Assembly (NCBI GenBank): GCA_018644935.1
Contig: JABGPL010000001.1
Span: forward strand, 26,515-90,514
Length of the DNA: 64,000 bases
DNA from: Calditrichota bacterium
GTDB lineage: Bacteria; Electryoneota; AABM5-125-24; Hatepunaeales; Hatepunaeaceae
Direction of reading: 5' to 3'
The translations under genes and the position numbers were made by a program. How positions within the stretch are numbered: the stretch's first letter is position 1; each line of letters starts with the position of its first letter. The notes under the pieces are model-generated. The model saw nothing but the letters and a program-made list of their open reading frames with translations. It had not been told where the DNA came from and did no database searches. Shown here one piece after another: positions 19,220 through 27,426 of the stretch.

Positions 19220-20461
19220 TCAGAGCATGATAATCTTCAATATCTCAAATGCAATGATTGTTCCTATGGCAGCTAGAGGTATTGTGACAATCCAACTCAT
19301 AAAAATCTGTCTGACGACTCGAAAATCGAGTGCTCCAATCCCACGAGCCAGCCCAACACCAATAACCGACCCAACTAACGTATGAGTAGTTGAGACCGGC
19401 ATCCCAAGTTTAGAAAACAGCAAGACAACTGAAGCTGCTGAAAACTCAGCGGCAAAGCCACGCGAGGGAGTCATCGCGGTGATTTTTGTTCCGATGGTTT
19501 CGATGACCTTATATCCCAGAACCGCAAGCCCAAGAATTATTCCGGTACCTCCAAGCAGCAATATCCAATAAGGGACTTCAGATTGCAGCCCAACTATTCC
19601 GTTTTTATAAATAGACCAGATTCCAGCTAAAGGTCCTATACTATTTGCAACATCATTGGCTCCGTGAGCAAAAGCAACATAACCGGCTGTGAAAATCTGT
19701 AGAAATTTAAAGCTGCCCTCAACTTTAACAATTTGATCTGCCCGATCTCCCCCGGAAACGCCTCTCATTGCAATTCTGACGACGAAAAAGATTAATAATC
19801 CAAGTAGACCAGAGTACATGAGTGCGACTGGTAGCGGCATATCTAAATGAAGATTCTTCATTCCCTTGTACACAATCGATAAGCCTACGACCATTATGGT
19901 CAGTCCTACGAACACTGGCACAACTTTTGTTGCAGCTAAGAGTGGAAATCGATTTTCAAGTACTTTCCTCTGAATAATTCTAAAGGTCGAAAATGCAACT
20001 ATACCTCCCCCAATTGGTGAAATAACCCAGCTCATTGCAATGCTTCCAACCGTCGCCCAATTCACCCCTCCAAAACCTGTTGAAACAATTCCAAACCCGA
20101 CCATTGCCCCAACGATAGCATGTGTAGTAGAGACAGGCAAACCAAAATGCGTGGCAAGTTGCAAAAAGAGACCAGACCCGATTAATGCAGCCAATAGACC
20201 ATAAACCAAAACCATGGGATCAGCCTGGAAATTTATCGGATCTACAATCCCTTTTCTTACGGTGTCAGTTACATGTCCCCCAACAAACACTGCTCCAATT
20301 AACTCAGCAATAATTGCAATGATTACCGCTTGCCGAATAGTTATTGCTTTTGAGCCAACTGAAGTTCCAAATGCATTGGCAAAGTCATTTGCGCCACCCA
20401 TAAAGGAGGTGTAAAAACTCACAGCAATGGTGACGTACAAGAGAAATATTGGAAATTCCAT
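19220..20461 (-). CDS. pit: PiT-family inorganic phosphate transporter
   Basis: An inner-membrane low-affinity phosphate permease of 413 aa, typical of the family, driven by H+ or Na+. The two inverted halves carry the family signatures GGANDFANAFGTSVG (about residues 22-36) and AHGANDVANSIGPLAG (about 260-275), plus the paired PVSTTHAIVGAMVG and PVSTTHTLVGSVIG motifs. Around ten hydrophobic segments are visible. It is the last gene of a four-gene minus-strand operon, 18 nt after the DUF47 gene. That neighbour is the usual partner, so phosphate rather than sulfate or another anion is the best substrate guess. Confidence 0.93.
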   Translation of the reverse strand: MEFPIFLLYVTIAVSFYTSFMGGANDFANAFGTSVGSKAITIRQAVIIAIIAELIGAVFVGGHVTDTVRKGIVDPINFQADPMVLVYGLLAALIGSGLFLQLATHFGLPVSTTHAIVGAMVGFGIVSTGFGGVNWATVGSIAMSWVISPIGGGIVAFSTFRIIQRKVLENRFPLLAATKVVPVFVGLTIMVVGLSIVYKGMKNLHLDMPLPVALMYSGLLGLLIFFVVRIAMRGVSGGDRADQIVKVEGSFKFLQIFTAGYVAFAHGANDVANSIGPLAGIWSIYKNGIVGLQSEVPYWILLLGGTGIILGLAVLGYKVIETIGTKITAMTPSRGFAAEFSAASVVLLFSKLGMPVSTTHTLVGSVIGVGLARGIGALDFRVVRQIFMSWIVTIPLAAIGTIIAFEILKIIML

Positions 20462-20479
20462 TACTTTTATCGGATCTCT

Positions 20480-21151
20480 CTATTTTGTAAGCATATTACG
20501 TAAACGTTCACCAGTATTATCTGAATAGTCCGCAAGGTTCCCAATCAGATCAAGAATCCTGAACCATAACATTAGATCCGATGGTTTCATCTCATCTTCA
20601 TACGTGAAAAGTTTTTTTGCGATATCATGACCGACCTTATCAGCCCTCCTTTCGGCGGCTCCTAACTCATCAACGCTTTCAAGAACAGCCTTGACTTCTT
20701 CACCCTTGAATCCTGAAGCCACTAATGTTCGAAGGTGCTCAGTGGTACTAGTCCCTAAATCACAGACTGCAAGTACAACTTCAATGAAGTCAAGAATCTC
20801 ACAGGATAATCCATCTGGTGCGTACAGATCTTTTAATCCAATCAGAACAGTCAAATCTTCTGCTGTGTCGGCAAGATTATCTTGCAGTTTCAAATACCCG
20901 AGCAGATCTTCTCGATTTACCGGGAGAAAAACACCTTTGGGAATAGCTTGCCGTATTTGAATTTTAAAGTCATCTGCCTCAGACTCCAATTTCACAATAA
21001 GGTCTGAGATTCGCTTTAGTTCCGCCTTTTCACCTTTGAATAGTGCTACAAACAAAGGCTTTATCAGTTCAAGACACTCCTGAACTTTAAGACGATGTTC
21101 ATATAACGGTTCAAAGGGAGATTTGCTGAAGAGACTTAAGATGTTTGGCAT
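20480..21151 (-). CDS. DUF47 / PhoU-like protein (TIGR00153 type)
   Basis: A 223-aa, all-alpha cytoplasmic protein of the DUF47 family, distantly related to PhoU. It begins with the family-typical LSLFSKSPFEPLYEHRLKV, and contains IRQAIPKGVFLPVNREDLLG and LKLQDNLADTAED, which include the acidic metal-cluster helices known in PhoU-like folds. The ATG at 21151 has an AAGGATAAAC ribosome site. DUF47 genes sit directly before pit genes in many bacteria and are thought to control the transporter; the same order here (18-nt gap) supports that. The molecular action of DUF47 is not established from sequence. Confidence 0.9.
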   Translation of the reverse strand: MPNILSLFSKSPFEPLYEHRLKVQECLELIKPLFVALFKGEKAELKRISDLIVKLESEADDFKIQIRQAIPKGVFLPVNREDLLGYLKLQDNLADTAEDLTVLIGLKDLYAPDGLSCEILDFIEVVLAVCDLGTSTTEHLRTLVASGFKGEEVKAVLESVDELGAAERRADKVGHDIAKKLFTYEDEMKPSDLMLWFRILDLIGNLADYSDNTGERLRNMLTK

Positions 21152-21180
21152 GTTTATCCTTACAGTTTACTTTTCTCTGA

Positions 21181-21546
21181 TCAGTCATCTTTCAGAGGCA
21201 AATGTTTTCTTCTTTTAGTGTTAATCGAAACGAGTTTTGAGGAGATCTTCCTGGTCTTATATAACGCTTTTACGACTTTGTGGGCTGATGATTCCCGTTT
21301 CTTTTTGCGATTTGCTTTTATCTTGCCATGTTGAGATTCAAAGTCTGCAACCAACCTTTCAAGGTCTTGAGTAAGTTTCTTTATGGAAGCAGGGGGCATT
21401 ATTACAACTTTCTCACCAAATCGAATATACATCTCTGCAAAGTTATGTCCGACCTGAACATTATCCACTTTAAGGTCATTTTCACCAGATCCAGTGGGTT
21501 CTGATGATTTCAAGTTTGTATCAGAGTTTTGCCATTTTATCTTCAT
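21181..21546 (-). CDS. DUF3467-like small protein
   Basis: A 121-aa cytoplasmic protein. The middle (VDNVQVGHNFAEMYIRFGEKVVIMPP, read here as VQVGHNFAEMYIRFG and KVVIMPPASIKKLTQDLE) fits the DUF3467 pattern of a short beta-sandwich followed by a helix. The C-terminal 45 residues are very basic (KANRKKKRESSAHKVVKAL) and could bind nucleic acid or be a disordered tail. It starts 3 nt after the lipoprotein stop and lies 29 nt before DUF47, so it is part of the phosphate-uptake operon. No function is known for the family; a link to phosphate uptake is inference from position only. Confidence 0.7.
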   Translation of the reverse strand: MKIKWQNSDTNLKSSEPTGSGENDLKVDNVQVGHNFAEMYIRFGEKVVIMPPASIKKLTQDLERLVADFESQHGKIKANRKKKRESSAHKVVKALYKTRKISSKLVSINTKRRKHLPLKDD

Positions 21547-21549
21547 GAT

Positions 21550-22353
21550 CTAAATGTTGTTTAAACAATAAAACAGGATTTTTTCAATCAACTCCCACTC
21601 CGAATCAGGATCTCCCGGTTCAATTGAATAGCCAGTTCCATCCCGCTCATTGTTTTCTTCGATCTCAAGCTGACAGCCAGAAAGCACAACTCGTCCTGCT
21701 CCAAATGGGAAAGCAATAATTGCTGGATTCCCAGTTATAACATATCTGTAAACTACAGATATTCCTCCGGAGTGAAAGATGTTGAACTCAGGTCCCCAAC
21801 GATACAGGCTTACGTATTGATTCGCTGAATTCCTGCTGATTTCATGACCTCGATCCGACAATATAATATCGGTTAAAACTTCATCTGGATAGGGTCTAAT
21901 GCGATCAACCGGCCAAACAGCGTCGCCTCTAAACAATCCTGCTCCTGCCCAATGTCCCGAGTCTGAATCAGCAATTGCCGCCCCACCACCTACTCCGAAG
22001 AAACCATGCCCAAACTCCACATAATTTCGAATTCTGGTCAAACCGATTGACCCTAGATTCACGGAATACTCTCTGGGATCTCCACCAGGCCAGATTATCA
22101 TTCGATATTTATTCAAGTTGCCAGTAAAGAACACAACATCATCAAACACTTCGACGTCAAAACCTGCATTTTCTACTGCATGAGTGAGAGCTGTCACCGA
22201 TTCTGCCCAAGTCCCGGAACCATTGAATATCCCTACATCAATGATATCTGCAGGATCTATCGGATTCGATCCCTCACATCCGAATAAGAGCAGAATAGCT
22301 AAAGCAAATAAGAACAAACTCTTTGTTCGAGTATCTGTCTTCCTGAAAAGCAA
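21550..22353 (-). CDS. Lipoprotein with BPL_N / class I glutamine amidotransferase-like fold
   Basis: A periplasmic or membrane-anchored lipoprotein. I chose the TTG at 22353, preceded by GAGGATTAC, because it gives a normal lipoprotein signal (LLFRKTDTRTK, a hydrophobic stretch, lipobox LLFG|C). A TTG at 22422 would add 23 polar residues. The mature part matches the BPL_N domain: VGIFNGSGTWAES, IIWPGGDPREYSVN, NYVEFGHGFFGVGGGAAIA and AFPFGAGRVVLSG. The turn that carries the nucleophile in amidotransferases (G-x-C-x-G) reads GVGGG, so the Cys is lost and catalysis of the usual kind is unlikely. It heads the operon with DUF3467, DUF47 and pit. A ligand-binding role is inference. Confidence 0.72.
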   Translation of the reverse strand: MLFRKTDTRTKSLFLFALAILLLFGCEGSNPIDPADIIDVGIFNGSGTWAESVTALTHAVENAGFDVEVFDDVVFFTGNLNKYRMIIWPGGDPREYSVNLGSIGLTRIRNYVEFGHGFFGVGGGAAIADSDSGHWAGAGLFRGDAVWPVDRIRPYPDEVLTDIILSDRGHEISRNSANQYVSLYRWGPEFNIFHSGGISVVYRYVITGNPAIIAFPFGAGRVVLSGCQLEIEENNERDGTGYSIEPGDPDSEWELIEKILFYCLNNI

Positions 22354-22460
22354 GTAATCCTCATAACATTCAAATTTGTACGTAATATCGGGAAAAAATA
22401 TCGGAATTGATATCTTTATCAACCATTATTCTACGTTATTCTCTTTTTGTAGCACCACAA

Positions 22461-22598
22461 AATACTGAATACATATGATGTTATTTATTTAGTACTTATA
22501 CTCGATTGTACAAAAGCAATGCCAACCATTTTTTAATCAGTTGTTATCAAAAGCAATAATCAAATAAACATAATATCACTTGACATATGTTCAGTATT
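22461..22598. promoter_or_regulatory. Paired inverted operator-like sites between the lipoprotein operon and imuB
   Basis: AATACTGAATACATATG (22461-22477) is mirrored by CATATGTTCAGTATT (22584-22598). AATACTGAA/TTCAGTATT is a perfect 9-bp inverted pair and CATATG is also shared, with a 2-nt offset. The right copy lies inside the -35/-10 spacer of the imuB promoter and the left copy is in the upstream region of the divergent operon. A shared repressor site or looping pair is inference. Confidence 0.45.
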
Positions 22599-22608
22599 GT
22601 AATATATT
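22580..22608 (+). promoter_or_regulatory. Strong sigma70-type promoter of imuB-dnaE2
   Basis: TTGACA (22580-22585), 17 nt, TATATT (22603-22608). The predicted start lies near 22615, about 24 nt before the GTG start codon. The spacer contains the TTCAGTATT inverted-repeat arm. Confidence 0.65.
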
Positions 22609-22638
22609 TTACCTGTGAATAATTAAACCATTTGTTAA

Positions 22639-23889
22639 GTGCTGAAAAAAAGATCAATAGTCTTCATGGGAATACCCGCTTTCCCAATTGCAGTTGAAAG
22701 AGCCCTGTCTTCGAGATTGCGGGAACGTCCGGTAATCCTCGTTAAAACGGACAATCCACGATCACGCTGCCTAAGTGTTTCGCAGGAAGCAAGGCAATAC
22801 GGTGTCGTGTCAGGAATGTCATTGCATGATGCTAAACGACATTGTCGGGACATATCAGTTCTGCTTCCAAATCCATCAGTCTACAAACGGGCAATGGATG
22901 CGATTCAAAAAGTAATCTGCGAGTTCACCCCGCTGTGTGAACCAGTACGTCCCGGGCAGAGCTATCTTGATCTAACTGGATGTAATCGTCTTTTTGGGAG
23001 CACTTCTTCTGCCACCCAGCAGATTCAACAAGAGATAACCAAAAAACTGAAACTCCCGGCAGAAGCCGGAATTGCTGCGAATAAACTGGTTAGCCGAGTG
23101 GCTGCAATTGATGCTCAGATTTCAGGAATGGTTGAAGTTGAATTTGGAGGTGAAGAGCCTTATCTCGCACCTCATAGAGTAAATGTCCTGCCGTCAGTTG
23201 ACCGAATCATGCGGAACCTTCTGAACGAACTCAACCTAAGATTTGTCCAGGAAGTCAAAGCAATTGAGCTTGAAATACTACTGGCGGCACTTGGGCCGAC
23301 AGCTTTTTCGCTTTCTCGGCAATCGAAGGGAATAGATCCATCCCCGGTTCTTCCTCCATATGCGCCACCTAAACTTATAGTCAATGAAGAACTAAAAGAG
23401 GATACAAACGACCGAGATATTCTCGAATCCGTCGTCCGAAAACTCGTCCTCGAGGGAGTTTTTCAACTTCAGCAATCGAGACGTTACTCCAGTATGGTCG
23501 AACTAAAACTAACTTATAGTGATGGGCGACAGAGTATTGAGATTAGACAGTTCCGAAAACCGCAATGCGAGAGCCTGCAATTGCTTAAAGATACGGGAGA
23601 ACTCTTAAAAAGAGCTTTCAACAGAAGAGTTCGGGTCAGACACATTGAGCTGATTTTTCACCGCCTGAGTCAAATGGCAATTCAACTCGATTTATGGCAG
23701 AGGAAATCCAATCTACTGATTGAGAAGAGTATAACTCCGAAAATCGAATATGATCTCGTTCAGGTTCAGAAATCACATTCCGAGGAGTTTGAGCTCATGA
23801 AAATCAAAAAGAAACGTGCCTTAGAAGCACTTTCAATAATTCAAGCTCGGTTTGGTAAGGATTCTTTGAAACTTGGGACGGTTCATTGA
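22639..23889 (+). CDS. imuB: ImuB-like Y-family polymerase homologue, catalytically inactive
   Basis: A 416-aa Y-family protein starting with GTG. ImuB proteins lack polymerase activity but bind the beta clamp and bring DnaE2 to lesions. Family segments visible: SIVFMGIPAFPIAVE (palm start), EARQYGVVSGM, PGQSYLDLTGC and AGIAANKLVSRVAA, then the thumb and little finger. The three catalytic carboxylates of active DinB/UmuC proteins are absent: the first Asp is Gly11, and the Asp-Glu pair is Gly106-Gln107. That matches ImuB rather than DNA polymerase IV. dnaE2 follows 94 nt downstream on the same strand. No ImuA/ImuA' gene is seen nearby. Expression is probably damage-inducible, from the promoter and operator-like repeat just upstream. 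Confidence 0.85.
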   Translation: MLKKRSIVFMGIPAFPIAVERALSSRLRERPVILVKTDNPRSRCLSVSQEARQYGVVSGMSLHDAKRHCRDISVLLPNPSVYKRAMDAIQKVICEFTPLCEPVRPGQSYLDLTGCNRLFGSTSSATQQIQQEITKKLKLPAEAGIAANKLVSRVAAIDAQISGMVEVEFGGEEPYLAPHRVNVLPSVDRIMRNLLNELNLRFVQEVKAIELEILLAALGPTAFSLSRQSKGIDPSPVLPPYAPPKLIVNEELKEDTNDRDILESVVRKLVLEGVFQLQQSRRYSSMVELKLTYSDGRQSIEIRQFRKPQCESLQLLKDTGELLKRAFNRRVRVRHIELIFHRLSQMAIQLDLWQRKSNLLIEKSITPKIEYDLVQVQKSHSEEFELMKIKKKRALEALSIIQARFGKDSLKLGTVH

Positions 23890-23917
23890 ATGATGTGATT
23901 TTCTGTTCGTGATTTAA

Positions 23918-23937
23918 GGGCGAATAGTTACTCGCCC
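23918..23937. repeat. Short palindromic unit GGGCGA...TCGCCC with CCCCTAC tail
   Basis: The 20-nt palindrome-like sequence GGGCGAATAGTTACTCGCCC is followed by CTACC. A unit with the same layout (GGGTTGAAGATATTCAACCC then CTAC) occurs at 33423-33442. It lies in the imuB-dnaE2 gap and may act as a partial terminator. Confidence 0.55.
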
Positions 23938-23983
23938 CTACCATCCGTGCCAGACAAATCTAAAATTGAGATTAAGGATAAGC

Positions 23984-26900
23984 TTGTACGCCGCATTAAA
24001 CATACATTCCTATTATTCAATAGGATGGGGAACGACATCTCCAGAAATCATCTGCCAGAGAGCTCGCGACTATGGATGCAGTGCTCTGGCAATCACTGAC
24101 ACCGATAGTATTTACGGGCTGATTTTCGGGCTTGATTATGCTAAAACCTTTGGCGTCAGAGCAATTGTCGGGGCAGAATTATCTTCACAAGGAAGACGAG
24201 TTACACTTCTCGTCCGCAATCGAGCCGGATACTCTAATCTCTGTCATCTGATAACCAAGCGCAAACAGGATTGCAACTTCATGCTTGAGAAGGCTCTGCT
24301 CGAACACTCGGATGGATTGGTGATAATGACGGACAATGTGATCTTGTTAAAGAACCTGTTTGGAAAAGTTCAGCATCTTTATGCCGAGTTGATACGAGCT
24401 GCTCCTGTCGTTGAATTGCTACGAACAGCACGTACGCTGGGTGTCAAACCAGTTGCGACCTGTCGCGCGTTCTGGGTAGATCCGAAGGATTATCAGCTTC
24501 ATCGTCTGAACCGAGCAATTTCACTGAATACCACCTTTCACGATCTTCCTGCTTCAGAATGTGTATCACCAAGATCCAGATTTTTGAGCGAACCGGAAAT
24601 GCGAGGTGCGTTTGATTTTTGCCCGGAAGCTGTCGACAACACATTGGAAGTTGCCGGATTGTGCAACTGGGAGCCTGATTTCGGTATAGTTTACCCTGAG
24701 GTCAATCCAAACGTGAACGGGCAGGCGATTGGACAGCTCAGGAAGATGGCTTATACCGGGGCTCGGAATCGCTATGGACAGATTTCAGACGAGGTAACCA
24801 ATCGACTTGAACATGAGTTAAAACTCATTGAGGAGAAAGGATTCGCTCCGGTTTTTCTCGTTGTTGAGGACATCGTTAACAAGTCCCCTCGCACCTGCGG
24901 ACGGGGATCGGCTGCCGCCAGTATTGTATCCTACTGTCTCGGAATAACCCATGTGGAACCACTGACCAACAAACTTTTTTTTGAGCGATTCATCAACTCG
25001 GCTCGAGTAGATCCACCCGACATCGACATTGACTTTGCATGGGATGAGCGGGATGATGTTCTGGATTATGTTTTTAACAAATATGGTGTCGACAATGCCG
25101 CGATGGTCTCAAACCACGTCACATTTCAGAAGCGATCTGCAATTCGGGAAACTGCAAAGGTATATGGACTTCCCGATGCCGAGATTGGGGCAGTCACGAA
25201 AAAGATATCCTATAGTTTTAGATTTAATGAAATGGAGTTACAGGAGCAACCAGCTCTCCGTGAACAGAGCTTCGCCCCGCCCTGGGATGAGATTCTAGTG
25301 CTTGCGGAGCGATTGGACGGCATTCCCCGTCATCTTTCAGTCCATTGCGGCGGGGTGGTTGTTACTCCGGGTCCGACTGCAAACTGGGTTCCGACTGAGG
25401 TCGCTCCGAAGGGCGTTAGGATTATCCAATGGGAAAAAGATCAGACTGAGGACTCAGGACTCGTTAAAATTGACCTGCTTGGGAATCGCTCGCTGGCGGT
25501 CATTCGCGATGCATTAATCGCGGTAAAGGAGAATCACAACGTCGAAATCGACTATTCGAGCTGGACACCGCAGACAGATCCTGCCACTCAGGATTTAATC
25601 GCCCGTGGCGACACGATGGGTGTCTTCTATGTTGAATCCCCTGCCACCCGACTGCTCCAGAAAAAAGCCGGAGTTGGGGATTACGACCATCTCGTCCTCC
25701 ACTCTTCTATGATCCGACCAGCAGCCAACAAGTTCATCAATGAGTACCTCAGACGGCTAAAAGGTGAACCCTACGAACCGCTTCATCCATTGATCGGTGA
25801 CTTGCTCGACGACAACTACGGAGTAATGGTCTATCAGGAGGATGTGACTCGTGTTGCAATGAAACTCGCAAATTTCCCACTGCCTGAAGCTGAAGAACTG
25901 CGAAAGATATTATCGAAGAAACATAAACACCGCCGATTACTCGACCTCCGCCAGAAATTCTATGATGGAGCTCGACAGAACGGAGCCGAGCTTGAGACCA
26001 TTGATAAAATTTGGGAAATGATCATGAGTTTTGCCGGATACTCATTCTGTAAACCGCATTCTGCGTCTTATGCCTTAGTAAGTTTCAAGAGTGCCTACCT
26101 CCGTGCTCATTTTCCGGCTGAGTTCATGGCAGCAGTCATCTCAAACATGGGTGGTTTTTATGCGACATTCGCCTATGTTTCCGAAGCCAAACGGATGGAG
26201 ATAATTGCGTTGCCACCTGACATTAACAAGAGCCGGATTAAGTACTTTGGGATGACTAATTGTGAGCCGATAGCCCGTCATTCCCGCGCAGGCTGGAACC
26301 CAGAAAACACAGTTTCCAATGCAACTCCACCTTCCAGTCAAGTAGAAACACCTAATGGAACTCATCCTACCCCACGCGGATGGCTCCGAGTCGGACTAAT
26401 GCAAATCAAAGGACTATCGGAAGACACTCTCGAGCATATCATCGAAGCTCGGGAGGAGTCACTGTTTGTCAACTTCGAGGACTGCATCAAACGCGCAAAA
26501 CTAACTCCATCAGAAGCACGTCTCCTCGTTCTTGCCGGATGCTTCGACCGTCTCGAAAAAGACAAATCACGCCCTGAACTGCTCTGGACACTAGCACTTT
26601 CAGATGATAAGAAACACAAAGAAACTCAAGGCAGCCTCTTCGCGACCCCAAAACGAAAAGCACCCAAGCCACCACAATACAGCCCCGACACATTCCTGAA
26701 GCAGGAGGTCGAAACACTCGGATTTCTGATTAGTCAGCATCCACTCGAACTATACAAAAAAGCCCTCGAATACCGCCCGGTAGTTCAAGGCAAGCACCTC
26801 CACCGCTACATTGGTCAAAAAGTAGAATTCGCAGGCTGGTTAGTGACCGGAAAAATCGTCCCCACCAAAGACCGAGAGCAAATGGAATTCGTAACCTTTG

Positions 26901-27058
26901 AAGACACGACAGCTCTGATAGAAACCGTCCTATTCCCCGATGCATTCAAACGCTTCAGCCACATAATCAACTACACCCGTCCCTATCGATTATTCGGCAA
27001 GGTTGAGGAGGATTTTGGGGCGGTGACGGTTAGTGTGGAAAGGGTGGGGTATTTGTAG
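23984..27058 (+). CDS. dnaE2: Error-prone DNA polymerase III alpha subunit DnaE2 (ImuC)
   Basis: A C-family polymerase of 1024 aa, which carries out translesion synthesis with ImuB. I chose the TTG at 23984 behind AAGGATAAGC because it begins YAALNIHSYYS, the usual start of the PHP domain; a TTG at 23966 is possible. The polymerase active site has DIDIDF (Asp346, Asp348, Asp350) and the third Asp in LVKIDLLG (about 496). Also visible are RGSAAASIVSYCLG, LSVHCGGVVV, KPHSASYALVSFKS and a C-terminal OB fold. The PHP domain has NIHS where the replicative paralogue has LHNHS. About 38 residues near 769-806 (PIARHSRAGWNPENT and the following Pro/Thr-rich stretch) interrupt the motif between PPDINKS and VGLMQIKGL and derive from a REP-like repeat. 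The 3' end is echoed downstream. Confidence 0.92.
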   Translation: MYAALNIHSYYSIGWGTTSPEIICQRARDYGCSALAITDTDSIYGLIFGLDYAKTFGVRAIVGAELSSQGRRVTLLVRNRAGYSNLCHLITKRKQDCNFMLEKALLEHSDGLVIMTDNVILLKNLFGKVQHLYAELIRAAPVVELLRTARTLGVKPVATCRAFWVDPKDYQLHRLNRAISLNTTFHDLPASECVSPRSRFLSEPEMRGAFDFCPEAVDNTLEVAGLCNWEPDFGIVYPEVNPNVNGQAIGQLRKMAYTGARNRYGQISDEVTNRLEHELKLIEEKGFAPVFLVVEDIVNKSPRTCGRGSAAASIVSYCLGITHVEPLTNKLFFERFINSARVDPPDIDIDFAWDERDDVLDYVFNKYGVDNAAMVSNHVTFQKRSAIRETAKVYGLPDAEIGAVTKKISYSFRFNEMELQEQPALREQSFAPPWDEILVLAERLDGIPRHLSVHCGGVVVTPGPTANWVPTEVAPKGVRIIQWEKDQTEDSGLVKIDLLGNRSLAVIRDALIAVKENHNVEIDYSSWTPQTDPATQDLIARGDTMGVFYVESPATRLLQKKAGVGDYDHLVLHSSMIRPAANKFINEYLRRLKGEPYEPLHPLIGDLLDDNYGVMVYQEDVTRVAMKLANFPLPEAEELRKILSKKHKHRRLLDLRQKFYDGARQNGAELETIDKIWEMIMSFAGYSFCKPHSASYALVSFKSAYLRAHFPAEFMAAVISNMGGFYATFAYVSEAKRMEIIALPPDINKSRIKYFGMTNCEPIARHSRAGWNPENTVSNATPPSSQVETPNGTHPTPRGWLRVGLMQIKGLSEDTLEHIIEAREESLFVNFEDCIKRAKLTPSEARLLVLAGCFDRLEKDKSRPELLWTLALSDDKKHKETQGSLFATPKRKAPKPPQYSPDTFLKQEVETLGFLISQHPLELYKKALEYRPVVQGKHLHRYIGQKVEFAGWLVTGKIVPTKDREQMEFVTFEDTTALIETVLFPDAFKRFSHIINYTRPYRLFGKVEEDFGAVTVSVERVGYL
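26274..26303 (+). repeat. REP-like unit inserted in frame inside dnaE2
   Basis: The sequence from CCCGTCATTCCCGCGCAGG onward (30 nt) matches the left arm of the intergenic element at 27060 (CCGTCATTCCTGCGAACGC) and the common bacterial pattern CGTCATTCCCGCG. It is translated as ARHSRAGWNP without breaking the frame. Confidence 0.75.
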
Positions 27059-27059
27059 C

Positions 27060-27186
27060 CCGTCATTCCTGCGAACGCAGGCTAACTGCTTCGCTTGCGA
27101 AGTGCATCCAGAGGAGTTCCCGATGAGAAGAACTATCGTTTTTAAATATTAGCTCCGCTGGACACCTGCGTTCGCAGGTGAGACGG
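27060..27186. repeat. 127-bp inverted-repeat (MITE/BIME-like) element after dnaE2
   Basis: The left end CCGTCATTCCTGCGAACGC... (27060-27081) and right end ...GTTCGCAGGTGAGACGG (27165-27186) are inverted copies. Each contains the 14-bp palindrome CCTGCG-NN-CGCAGG. It has no coding capacity. The element begins 2 nt after the dnaE2 stop codon and is followed by a decayed copy of the dnaE2 3' end. Confidence 0.7.
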
Positions 27187-27197
27187 TTGCTGCTCAT

Positions 27198-27269
27198 CAG
27201 TTGTTCGGGAAAGTTGAGGAGGATTTTGGGCTAAGACATTTGGTGCGGAAAAGATTGAGTGTTTTAAAG
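27198..27269 (+). pseudogene. Decayed duplicate of the dnaE2 3' end
   Basis: The 72 nt resemble the last 72 nt of dnaE2 (26987-27058), including an 18-bp identical block, GTTGAGGAGGATTTTGGG (27002-27019 and 27213-27230). In frame it would read QLFGKVEEDFG, against RLFGKVEEDFG in the intact gene, then diverges; the stop codon is lost. It cannot be expressed as a gene. Confidence 0.75.
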
Positions 27270-27426
27270 ATGGACTCCTATTCAAATCGGGAATAACGAG
27301 TATGAGTTCAGTTATCTGATTTAGCATCTAGTTCAATTTATCTTCTCCACCACAAAGGCTTTACAAAATATTTTCCTTATATTGTAAGATTGCACCAAAA
27401 CGATTTTAACCTGAAATGGACAAACA

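Noticed and set aside
22461..22608. Classical LexA box upstream of imuB
   Set aside because: I could not find GAAC-N4-GTTC or CTG-N10-CAG in a symmetrical arrangement; only the unrelated AATACTGAA/TTCAGTATT pair is present.
22639..23889. Active DNA polymerase IV (dinB)
   Set aside because: All three catalytic carboxylates are replaced and the next gene is dnaE2, which fits ImuB.
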